DNA of 64,000 bases from Novakomyces olei. Lineage: Eukaryota; Ascomycota; Novakomycetes; Novakomycetales; Novakomycetaceae. This document shows positions 54,847-64,000 of this stretch, piece by piece (positions within the stretch are counted from its first letter, which is position 1; every line of letters starts with the position of its first letter). The notes beneath the pieces were generated by a model. It made no database searches. It was not told the origin of the DNA and saw only the letters and a list, made by a program, of their open reading frames with translations. The translations under genes were made by a program, and so were the position numbers. Location of the stretch: NCBI GenBank assembly GCA_016906335.1, contig JADEYG010000009.1, positions 1,417,001-1,481,000 of the forward strand, in the 5' to 3' direction.

Positions 54847-55634
54847 TTAATACTTTGTCCGTTTTGAAGGCGTAGCTGTCCGTGAATCACGCTGCCTCCG
54901 TTTCTGAGGATTAGCAACACTACTTAAATACGAGTGAATTTATTGTTTTCAAAAACGAAAAAACAGTTATAGAAACCAATTCTTACCTTTCTTGCACCAG
55001 CGTCACTTAAAGCTGGAGAACCAGAATCTCTGGGCACGGAAGCCTGTGCTACTCCATCTTGATCCTGCGCATCGTATGTCAACGGACGTGCCTCCAGATC
55101 AAACACAGATCCATCAAACTTGGGTTTAGTAAATTGAAAAAACAAAATTAAATCAAATAATTGAAATAAGTTTAGAATGAAAATAACCCAATTAAATAAA
55201 AAGAAATAAATGATAAACATTAATTATTGATAAATTCATTCTCAAACTTACGTCTGGCAACGGGCCAAAGTGAACATCAAAAGCTGTACTTGCCAAATCC
55301 TCTGGTAGAGCTGGTACATGTTGAAGAGGAGCAGTGTCGTAAGGCTGAAACACAAGCCGCTGCAGAAAATCGTCCTTAACAATCTTATTTTTGCCTTTTG
55401 CCAGCAGTGATTAGTTACCACAAAAGAAAGCTTCCGCTTACCAGGAAGTCCTTCGATCTGCTTTTGGTATGACTTTCGCATTTTACGTTTTTGTCCTGAC
55501 TCATCGAAACGCGCTACGCGTCTCGCAAGATCAGATAAGTTATACGCCTCTGTGAGATTCGAACGCGCTTGATCTGTACCAGGATCTGTATGCAGATCCT
55601 CACATAAATATAGACTCGGAGCAGTCTCCGTCAT
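54847..55634 (-). CDS. MED19: Mediator subunit Med19/Rox3
   Basis: Head/middle-associated Mediator subunit. Four exons: 55442..55634, 55252..55394, 54987..55118 and 54847..54903, giving 174 aa. The conserved block NLTEAYNLSDLARRVARFDE, then RKMRKSYQKQIEGLPGKNKI spanning the first join, is the Med19 signature. KDDFLQRLVFQPYD and FGPLPD follow. The C-terminus is a basic tail (KRRQRDSRTATPSKRTKY) typical of Rox3. All three introns use short branch-to-AG spacing. Confidence 0.9.
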
Positions 55635-55942
55635 AATGCCGTTAGCTGCGAGCAGTTAACGGAGGCCAATATTACTATTACTATTATTATTATTTATAAA
55701 ATGAAGTGAGCCTATCATTATCAGTATTGAAGTTGTATAATCATACTTGCGTTAATATGACATGTGTAGTTTTGCAAGTTTTACAATATATTATAATATA
55801 TGTCTTATCTGTATGAGTATACACTGATATATTGACAAAGCATGTAGGTTCCTGTGTGTGTCTATTGAAAACTTTGTCGCATATAAAAAAAAATCTAATT
55901 TTCTTTTTGCTGTAAAAATTCTTTTTTTTGGCGGCATTTACA

Positions 55943-57610
55943 ATGGCAAAAAGCGGCCACAAAGCAGCATCGCTAGCGAAAGGATCAAGCAAAGATGGAG
56001 TAAAATCTGCCGCCAAAGGCAAAAGTGACCGTGTTGCGGATGGCCGTGTGAGCAAGCGCACAGACGATAAAAAAATAACTAAAAAAGCCGCGAAAGAAGT
56101 AGCCAAAGAGACGAAGAAGTCTTCAAAGCACAAGAGCAAAAAGGAACCGGTAAGAATAAATGTTTTGAGTCAGTTTCTAATACAATAGACACCTCCCAGC
56201 TCGGAATCTGAAGATTCTGATTCTGACTCTGACTCTGAGAGCAGCGAGGATGAAAAGAAACCTGTAAGCAAATCTGCATCTGCCTCTAAAAAGGGCAAAG
56301 AATCTAGCAGCGAAGACTCTTCAGATTCTTCTTCAGACAGCTCTAGTTCAGACTCTGATTCTGATTCTGACTCTGATTCTGACTCGGACTCTGGTTCCGA
56401 TTCTAGTTCATCTGGAGAATATGCCTCTGCTGAGGAAAAGGCTCCTGTGAAAGAAAAGGAGGCAAAACCTGAATCAAGCAGTGATTCGGACTCTGGCTCT
56501 GATTCTAGTTCTGAATCAGGTTCTGGATCCGACTCTGACTCTGACTCTGATTCGGACTCTGATTCGGACTCTGACTCTGATTCTGATTCTGATTCTGACT
56601 CTGACTCTGACTCTGGCTCTGATGAAGAAAGCTCCAAAGGCAAAGAGCCCAAAGCCAAATCTTCTGATTCTGATTCCGATTCTGGGTCTGGGTCTGACTC
56701 TGACTCGGAAGAATCTTCAGAGGAGGAGTCTTCTGATGAAGAAACGACAAAGAAGCCTGCTAAAAAAGAGCTCGAAAAAGATTCCAAAAAGCGCAAAGCT
56801 GAAGAATACGTTCAGGAACCCAAAAAGTCCAAAACTGGAGATGACAATAGCTCAGAATCACAGACAGTATTTGTTGGTAGATTGTCATGGAACGTTGATG
56901 ATGACTGGCTGGCCGAGGAGTTTAAGTCGTATGGAACAGTAACCTCTGCCCGGGTTATGAGACAGCCAGACGGAAAATCTAAAGGGTTTGGGTACGTGGA
57001 TTTTTCCGCTCCGGACGAGGCCAAAGCAGCATTGGCAGCGATGGGCAAAGAAATTGACGGAAGACCTGTAAACGTCGATCTTTCTACTCCGCGTTCAAAC
57101 ACCGACTCAAGTGGAAAAGAATGGGTGGCCAAGCGTTCACAGCAATATGGGGACAGTATTTCCACTCCGTCGGACACCGTGTTTATGGGCAATGCCTCTT
57201 TTAATCTAACTCAGGATGATATTTACAATACATTTGGGGACTGTGGAGCAATTATGGGGGTAAGACTTATTACCGACCGTGAAACTGGACAGTTTAAGGG
57301 TTATGGATATGTGCAGTTTGGGGATGTTGAGGGGGCCAAACGTATGGTTGAACGTAATGGCGAAGAGGTCGCTGGCCGTCCTCTTCGACTTGATTTTGCT
57401 TCCCCACGTGACCAAAGCGGTGGAAGTGGGGGCCGCGGCGGTGGGGGCCGTGGTGGGGGTCGAGGCGGTGGGGGCCGTGGTGGTGGACGAGGCGGTGGGG
57501 GCCGTGGTGGTGGAGGCCGTGGTGGCGGTCGTGGTGGCGGATTTAGTAATTCTGGATCAGCGAACCGTGGAGCAATTGGGTCATTTTCGGGTCAAAAGGT
57601 GACTTTTTAA
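55943..57610 (+). CDS. NSR1: Nucleolin-like protein (Nsr1/gar2 type)
   Basis: Nucleolar protein for pre-rRNA processing and 40S biogenesis. Exons are 55943..56149 and 56189..57610, giving 542 aa. The N-terminus is Lys-rich, followed by an acidic Ser-Asp/Ser-Glu region (~residues 70-280) made of GATTCT/GACTCT hexamers. RRM1 has TVFVGRLSWNV and KGFGYVDF; RRM2 has TVFMGNASFNLTQDDI and KGYGYVQF. The C-terminus is a GGRGGGR-type RGG tail and ends VTF. A long antisense ORF over the acidic part (56170-56796) is a repeat artefact. Confidence 0.95.
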
Positions 57611-58667
57611 GCGCGAGTGATGAATTGAAATAAGGCTTTGAGATCTAACTTGGGTCTCTTTGGTTGTTTAATTGCCTATTGTTTGTGACACGTTCTCAAT
57701 TGGCTTTAATATTGTATGTACTCTTTACGCACAGGAATTAGAGAGGAAACAGGAAAGAGGAGGAAAGAAAGAGTTGTTTTTAATATGTTTAATTTGCATC
57801 ATATGGAAATGCAAAGTTCTTGGGATTATACTGGCTTGTCATCGTACACAGTGCTTCAGTTGAATATTGAAAGTAATACGGATATTTTGACGTAGAGAGT
57901 TTACGACTAAAAGTGATTTATTGTTCTACTTGTTTTTGATAGACGCTTTCATTTGATTAATTTATACACTAAAAACTTTAATTGTAAAGCCTATGCCCAT
58001 TTGAACACCTTTCCTTGAAGATTGTATAGAATTGTCAACATTTTTCTAGTCTATATATCAAACTATTCTTACGTTTCGCTTCGTAAATAAATTTATTATA
58101 ATTGGCTATCATACATATACAAGCTTTGCCTGATCAAGGCAACTATGGACAATCAAGTACGTGACACCATACAAAGTCATATAAAAGAAAAGAAAAAAAA
58201 ACCAATGATTATAATAGACATGGAGTCGTGTCTGAACATAAACTGAAGAATAATTCGTAGTTCCAAGACGAATTCAAGCAAAGGCGACTAATAAGCGTTG
58301 CATATTAAAATTCCCAAATAACAAACGAGATTCAGACACTAATGCAATCATTAACCATAAAACATAAACCCTACGACAAAACAAATACGGTCCCAAATAC
58401 ATAAATACAGTTAAAAACACTAAAAAAAAAATTCTTCAAAGTCGTGCAACTACATATAGTGCGAAACGATACGAGACGCTCCATAACCAATCGCTTTCAA
58501 ATAGAACAAATCTCAATTCGATATGAGGCTGTTAAATTCATATTCCAATAAATAAAACAGGTATAATAGTTATGTCTTTTTTTTTCTTTCATTATTTTAT
58601 TTTGCAATTATCAAGTATTTGACTTAACATTATACGCCATTTATTTCTTGCCGATTTTCTCCTTTTC
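57611..58667. other. 1.06-kb convergent spacer NSR1 / bHLH gene
   Basis: AT-rich 3' flanks. A lone telomere-like AAACCCTA occurs at about 58368-58375. No supported gene or repeat array. Confidence 0.5.
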
Positions 58668-60081
58668 TCAGCGGTTCAGATTAGCCCGATTCAGGCGTTG
58701 CTGCATTTCATTCATTTGCGCTGTCATTTCGTCCTGCTGATTCTTCATGAGCTCAATGAAATCAATTGCATGGCTAACAATCTCCCATTTTGAAAGCCTT
58801 TTGCTTTCACTAATAGGCAAACTCGCTCTCAAGTCATCAAATAGATTTTTCATCTCTTTTCGTCTTTTCCTCTCTGCTAATTTATGGCTGATTTTTAACT
58901 CTGGCGTTCGACTGTAACTGCCCACCAGCATCGGGCGCGAAGGATCTTCCAGATCATTGGAGCCTGTACTATTTACACCATCCGCTGCCTTTGCGTACCT
59001 AAACATTTGTACATAGGGCGGCAATCGTACAGTAGAGAGATCGTCCATGTTTCTGCTGTCTGCAGTACTGCCGGTAATACTGGGCTGCGTTTTAACACCG
59101 TTCGCTGTATCGCCGCCACCGTTCGCTATAACACCGTCATTGTTCGTTATATCGCCGCCACCGTTCGCTATAACACCGTCATTGTTCGTTAGATCGCCGC
59201 TGTTCGCCGTAGCACGATTCGGTCTTGCTTCGGACGCGTCTCCGTGTAATCCCGGGTCGGGAAAAGCGTAAGGATAGCCCGGAGTCGGCTGGGCCGCATT
59301 CGGGTTCGGGAACTGCAAGCTTTCATCTCCGTAGTGAACAGAGGGCGGCGTGTTCAATGTAATTGGTGGCGCAAGATGCGGTCTTCGGCTTTGCTTTTTC
59401 CCTGGCCTAGACGTCTCTCTGCCAGCCTGTTCTGCGGGCGGAGACTCACTGTTTCGCTTCTTTATAGAATCTGAATCCCGATTAGAAACAGGGCTCGGGT
59501 TCGTAATATCTTCGAGCTTCAAGTTTCGAAACTGAATTGACTCGGAATCGTTATCGTGAAGCAAAGGCGGAGGAGGAGCAACAGTCAACTGAGACCCAAG
59601 CAAATCGGGCAATTTCCGTTTATTTGATGACATACTGCTTCTTCGCTCGACGGAATACAGAGACTCTGCATCGTCACTAAACGATATTTCAGAGCGCGAG
59701 AAGGAGCTTCGGGAAACCATGCTTTGTAGCCTATAGCTATCGGGATCTGTTAAAGGTCGTGAGTTTAACAAGGAGCCGTGTGTTTCTGACGGGATATTGG
59801 TACTAGAGTTGCTGTTGTCTCCTAAAGCTGGTGTGCCCAGGTGCCCAGCAGCAGAAGTGTAGAAAGAAGGCTGAGCGTCTTGCGCAGGGCCCTTCAAGAC
59901 AGGAGGCTGGAGCATTGAATAAGCGGCCGGCGCTTCTTCCAGTGTCTTGATAGGCGGTAATTGCCTGTACTGCATGTCGGAACTGGCTTTAACCACCGGA
60001 ATTGCTAGAATTTAGCCCTGAGAGTAAAAGAATTGGCTTACTGTAGATGTTTGGTGCAGACGGAGAGTTATGGTGATTCAT
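58668..60081 (-). CDS. Class B bHLH transcription factor
   Basis: Exons are 60042..60081 (MNHHNSPSAPNIY) and 58668..60004, giving 458 aa. The C-terminal bHLH begins ISHKLAERKRRKEMKNLFDD, then LRASLPISESKRLSKWEIVS and HAIDFIELMK. The basic region has His5, Glu9 and Arg13 (H-x3-E-x3-R), the class B pattern that recognises CACGTG. A short C-terminal coiled coil follows (NQQDEMTAQMNEMQQRLNRA). The first ~350 residues are Ser/Pro/Asn-rich and probably disordered. They contain a 13-residue tandem duplication (LTNNDGVIANGGG / ITNNDGVIANGGG). It resembles fission-yeast Esc1 and related fungal regulators. The exact orthologue was not identified. Confidence 0.87.
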
Positions 60082-61226
60082 TCAGAAGAATTATAATAAT
60101 TCGAAAAAAAAAAAAGGGAGATAGATCAAAAAGATCAAAAGGACCGAAAAGAGCTCGTGTTAAATTAAGCAGTAAAGACGTTTTAAAAGACTCTGAAGCT
60201 CTTTTCTCCGTCTCTCCTCCGACTTTTCTTCGTCTCTCCTCTGCTCTGGTCGTAGTTGATCCAGAACAGCACGGGCAAATAAGATAATGAAAAAGTCCAA
60301 AAGAGCCGCGAATGTACAAATCGAAAGAGTCTCTACTTGAGCCCGAGACAAGTCTGCAAGCTCAAGCCTAATCGAGATCGTGCGCTGATGCTCCTTGAGG
60401 CCGAATGGTTCGAATCTCTGTCCGATTAAGGATCGCCTGGGATCATACTAGCCGGAGCAGCAAGACACAAGAAGGCGGGAAGGGTGAGGCCAAGTAAGCA
60501 ACTAAAGCCGCACTCCAGACAGGCAGTAGACGAGGAACAAAATTGCAAGTAGAATTTCACAGCAAAAAGGTACGCTGAGGTAGAGATGGTAAACCTAGTC
60601 GACGGAGTAATGGCGTCCAATGTAAAAAGTAACGATATTTTTACGTATTAAAAAACAGAGGATAAAATTCGTAAAAAATATAATAATAATACAATTAAAA
60701 TTAAAATTAAAATCAAGAAAGTTCTGGCAGATCAGATAAGCGTGCGTACAGCGATGGAAGCAGACTCGTGCACTGCCCAAACGCAGCGTGAACGGGTCGA
60801 GAATAGGCCAATATTAATTCAATGTCAAATGCCGTGAATAACAAAGTGCCGAAACGTTGTTCACACGTGGAAATCTCGCATGTAAATGAAACAGTCCCGA
60901 TAGGGTAGTTTGTTGCACTTTTGTAATTTACTTGCTACGCCAACACGAATTGCCAAATACGTAAGTTCTGCCAAATACAAAATTTCTGCCAAATACAAAT
61001 ACATAAAATCTGCCAAATACATGAATTCTAAATGGGATAGTCAGCAGAGTGTGAGCTGCTGGCCAAAGGTTCTAATAGAATACGAGCGATAAAGTCTTGC
61101 AAGCTTTCTCGAGTACTGCATCTAGCGGATCGGCATTGCCACTTGGGTCCGAATATTTTAACCGTGACTACTGTATATGTATACCGTCTGGCAGTGCATG
61201 TCGAGAGCAGTGTATCGGAGTCCAAA
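60082..61226. other. 1.1-kb spacer upstream of the bHLH gene
   Basis: No supported gene. A stop-to-stop frame at about 60290-60430 reads protein-like (…RDRALMLLEAEWFESLSD) but has no usable start except an internal ATG (60389). A CCAAATACAAA-type direct repeat (four copies) lies at ~60952-61023. An ACACGTGG site is near 60863. Confidence 0.4.
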
Positions 61227-61448
61227 TCAGATTTCTATGGCATTACCCTTTCGAGCCTTGCGTGGCATCATTGCCCGGTTTCCAAATCGCGATGCTAGTG
61301 ACGCATACGCCACACGTACAATCTCCTGATTCTCGACTAAATTGGCAACTCCCGATTTGAAGTATGGCGTACCCGTCACTGCACTCAATCCTTCAAACCC
61401 TAATTGCTCCTGCTCTTGCATTGCAACGTGGCTCCCGTTTACAGACAT
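61227..61448 (-). CDS. Small hypothetical ORF (weak)
   Basis: A 73-aa ATG-initiated ORF (MSVNGSHVAMQEQEQLGFEG...). It is basic at the C-terminus (MMPRKARKGNAIEI) and has helical character, but no recognised family and an in-frame stop 18 nt upstream. A second coding-like stretch on the same strand at ~61625-61770 (DGRVLLPKIGDGRLTRKLLA) has no ATG. The two might be exons of one unseen gene, but I could not find a splice join that works without strain. Confidence 0.25.
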   Translation of the reverse strand: MSVNGSHVAMQEQEQLGFEGLSAVTGTPYFKSGVANLVENQEIVRVAYASLASRFGNRAMMPRKARKGNAIEI

Positions 61449-61800
61449 GCTTGTGCCTCGCGATTACTTTATACTCTCAAGTCATCGATACCATTGCTTA
61501 GATTGGAAAGTAAGTAAACAGTCTCTGACAGTTATCTTGCCCACGGGCCCCGTCTTCATATCACGTTGTGTCCATAGCGAGAGCGTAATACGAGTATATA
61601 AAAAAGACGAAATAATATGGTAAACCTTAAAATTCGTGTCTGTACGCGATTGATTAAGTGATAAAACCGCAAGCAGCTTTCGCGTCAAGCGTCCATCGCC
61701 AATTTTGGGCAGCAGTACCCGTCCGTCCAATTCGTCCGTAACAGTCTGCTTGCCGGGTTTAGACTGATGCTTATTTCCGGCTCAACGCTACGCTGAGGCA
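61449..61800. other. upstream region of the CHK2-type kinase
   Basis: Contains the ATG-less minus-strand coding-like stretch (~61625-61770) and otherwise acts as the 5' flank of the kinase gene. No clear promoter element was recognised. Confidence 0.4.
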
Positions 61801-63884
61801 ATGAGTCTAGATTTTGCTTCACGGCATTTGCACTCTAGCAGTGCCTTGGGAGCAGATGTGCCACTGTTCTCTTCCCAGGACTGTACTACCCAGCCCACAC
61901 AGACCTACTCGCCTCCCCTTTTTTCCTCCTCTTCTACTCAGGAAAATGCCACGTGTGCCTGCTTGTATATGTCTGGCTGCGATGCGGGTCAAGGACGCGT
62001 TATCGAGCTAACACGTGACCATACGTTCTCTGTCGGCCGCGGACGCGCATGCTCCCTCGTCTTGCGTGGGCGAAGAATCAGTGGGACGCATTTCGAGATT
62101 GAATGCGCCCACGATTGCTCGGGACAGACGCAATTGGTTTTACGCGACCAGAGCACGAATGGCACTTTTGTAAACTCTGTAAGTATTTGCGCCATTGAGC
62201 CTAAATAAAGACATTTCCGAATTTGATTGTGGTTTATTTATTGTGTTTTATTATCGGTTTTACTATCGGTTCATTGATCGTTTTTACTAATGGCAGATGC
62301 GAATAGGTAAAGGCGCCTCTCGGCTTTTGCACTCTGGGGACGAAATTCTTGTTGGCTACGGAATTGCCAGCGAGGAGACACGTAGGTTTTTTTTTTTTGG
62401 TTTAACCCTTTTTTTTTCTTGTTTCATTTGTTTCTATCCACAGTTTTGTTGCGCAATTGGACGCTCTCTAATCAGACGTTCAGGTTTCAAAGTCGAGATT
62501 TTCAACAACGATAAACAGAGCAAGGGAGACATGCAAGATTTGTCACAAAAATATCAATTGGAGCAAGTAATTGGCTCTGGGGCGTTTGCAACAGTGCGTC
62601 TGGGAATTACACGAAAGACGGGCGTTCAGGTTGCTATAAAAATAATCGACAAAGCTCGTGTGGCCATGACCCTTGGTGGTGGGAAAAAGGAGGAGCAGCG
62701 CGTTTCCGAACTCATTGAGCGAGAAATTCAAATACTACGCTTGATTGATCATGTATGTTTGCTATAGATTGCATTTTTTCAATTTTTTCAATTTTTTCAA
62801 TTTTTTCATTTATTTATTTATCTATTTATTTTCTTGTGTATTTTTCTTATTCTCCGTTGCGTATTATCTCTTCCCGTCGTGGAGGTATCATTTACAAAGT
62901 GATAAAAACTAACGCAGCATTACAGCCCGGAGTCGTACGATACTTGGACATGTACGATTCGGATCATACATTATCGCTCGTCCTTGAGTATGTGGAAGGT
63001 GGCGACCTTATGGATTATTTGATTAATAATGAACCACATTTTCTCGAAGAGCCTGAGGCTTGTGGAGTCGCAGCTCAGATTTTGGATACATTGCAATACT
63101 TGCACGCTCGTGGAATTACACATCGAGATTTGAAACCGGAAAATATACTTGTTACGCGTGGCGGATTGATTAAAATAACGGATTTTGGACTGGCAAAAAT
63201 GGTTGCTATTGGTGAAAATTCAGCTCATTTGGGCGTTAAAGAGACTATGCTCAAAACGTTTTGTGGCACTTTGGCCTATCTTGCCCCTGAAGTTTTGGAC
63301 ACAAAATATGACAAGAGCGAGCAAGAATACAAATCGAATCTGACTTATGATTCGCGTGTTGACTTGTGGAGCTTGGGATGCATTACTTTTACAATGTACA
63401 ACAACTTGTTTATTTATTCGTTCATTTATTTATCAATGCTAATTACAGGCTCACTGGCTCAATGCCATTTGCAAACGATTCCACGGAATCCACAATCAAA
63501 CAAATTCGGGAGGCTGCCTATCCCAAACACAAACTGGAAATAGATGAGGGTTTACGCAAACGAATTTCTGAAGATGCTCGAGACTTTATCGACCGTCTTT
63601 TGCAGCCGGATCCAAGTAAAAGATTATCTTTGGATTGTGCAGTTCAGCATCCTTGGATCCGTGACACGTTGCTACAGCAACGGAACGCGGGATCATTTTC
63701 GGAATTTTATAGGGCGCATCCCGCTTTATATAATGACGGCGCACCAGCCCACACAGCACCTCCCACGTCTCCAGACTACTGCGGGGAGTTGAGCGGCTCT
63801 GAAGAAGGTGACGTAATGGACTCACAACCTGTAAAATATTATTTCGATGACGAAGCGAGTCAGTCTAGTCAAGCGTCTACTTGA
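61801..63884 (+). CDS. FHA-domain checkpoint kinase (CHK2/Rad53/Cds1 type)
   Basis: DNA-damage/replication checkpoint effector kinase activated downstream of ATR/ATM. Exons are 61801..62178, 62297..62381, 62484..62752, 62926..63395 and 63449..63884, giving 545 aa. The N-terminus has an SQ/TQ cluster (SSQD, TTQPTQTY, STQEN). The FHA domain holds VGRGRACSLVL, SGTHFEIE and STNGTFVNS with the phosphopeptide-binding pattern, and ends TRFKVEIFNND after the third join. The kinase domain has IGSGAFATVRLG, AIKIIDK, HRDLKPENILV, DFG and TFCGTLAYLAPEV (activation segment). The C-tail is acidic and Ser-rich. One FHA domain, so Cds1/Chk2-like rather than two-FHA Rad53. Confidence 0.93.
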
Positions 63885-64000
63885 AACGTTATATACCTAC
63901 AAATTTTTTCGTCGCATCTTGCTTATTCAGCAATGTTTATATTAATGTTAGGGTTGCGATTGTGATTGAAAAACAGATTTTGAATTTACCAAATCTTTTC
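63885..64000. other. window end after the kinase
   Basis: Short 3' flank. A reverse telomere-type GTTAGGGTT lies at 63947-63955. No further gene begins visibly before the window ends. Confidence 0.5.

Noticed and set aside
56170-56796. 208-aa minus-strand ORF rich in Ser/Glu opposite NSR1
   Set aside because: It is the antisense reading of the SD/SE hexamer repeats; the plus strand has RRMs and RGG motifs and is clearly the gene.
60350-60430. tRNA candidate: GGTTCGAATC box near 60410
   Set aside because: No matching T-stem, A box or acceptor stem could be formed around it.
60290-60450. Protein-like frame ending in EAEWFESLSD
   Set aside because: No start codon besides an internal ATG, no credible splice acceptor and no family; listed only as a remark in the spacer entry.
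1-64000. Mobile elements, virus-like elements, CRISPR or rRNA
   Set aside because: No reverse transcriptase, integrase, transposase, capsid, terminal repeat or rRNA-like stretch was recognised in any frame.

Overview
The window is nuclear chromosomal DNA from an ascomycete-type fungus. Coding regions have moderate GC content, intergenic DNA is AT-rich and full of simple repeats, and most genes carry short introns. Donors are GTAAGT, GTATGY or GTACGN. Branch-like CTAAC/CTAAT/CTGAC motifs often lie only about 5-15 nt before the AG. The gene set includes a respiratory complex I subunit (NDUFA6/NB4M type), ARS2/Pir2 and a CHK2/Cds1 kinase with one FHA domain. That argues against Saccharomycetaceae and fits a Taphrinomycotina-like or early-branching Saccharomycotina yeast. 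TTAGGG-type telomere motifs occur inside the window. The species itself cannot be read from the sequence.

Layout. 0-9.5 kb: DRE2 (-), CLF1 (-), RAD1/XPF (+), a tubulin cofactor C gene (-) divergent from MET8 (+). 10-17 kb: ALG12 (+), a mitochondrial phosphate carrier (+), ATP3 (+). 17-24.6 kb: TOP1 (-) divergent from an M18 aspartyl aminopeptidase (+), then a USP12/46-type deubiquitinase (-). 26-31.5 kb: OPA3-like (-), RSC4-like tandem bromodomain protein (-), CKS1 (+), NDUFA6 (-). 31.9-36.8 kb: CSL4 (+), DPM2 (-) divergent from a VMA12-like gene (+), NFU1 (+), an unrecognised His/Gln-rich gene (+). 37.6-43.3 kb: CDK8/SSN3 (+), PHB2 (+), an unrecognised gene (+). 44-55.7 kb: ARS2 (-), PEX5 (-), LAMTOR2-like (-), RPE1 (-), PSO2/SNM1 (+), MED19 (-). 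55.9-64 kb: NSR1/gar2-type nucleolin (+), a class B bHLH factor (-), a weak small ORF (-), CHK2/RAD53-type kinase (+).

The genes are mostly single-copy housekeeping genes from unrelated pathways. There are loose themes: DNA damage (XPF, TOP1, SNM1, CHK2), transcription (RSC4, CDK8, MED19, bHLH), mitochondria (phosphate carrier, ATP3, OPA3, NDUFA6, NFU1, PHB2) and dolichol-linked mannose (ALG12, DPM2). They are interspersed and do not form an operon-like system. I found no transposon, virus-like element, CRISPR array, rRNA or convincing tRNA. Exon joins were deduced by eye from frame continuity, splice consensus and family similarity. The more unusual signals are a 51-bp dyad with two CACGTG boxes in the cofactor C/MET8 promoter, clustered telomere-type motifs in promoters, out-of-frame upstream AUGs overlapping the starts of both XPF and SNM1, a 9-bp satellite just upstream of XPF, and a few unrecognised proteins.
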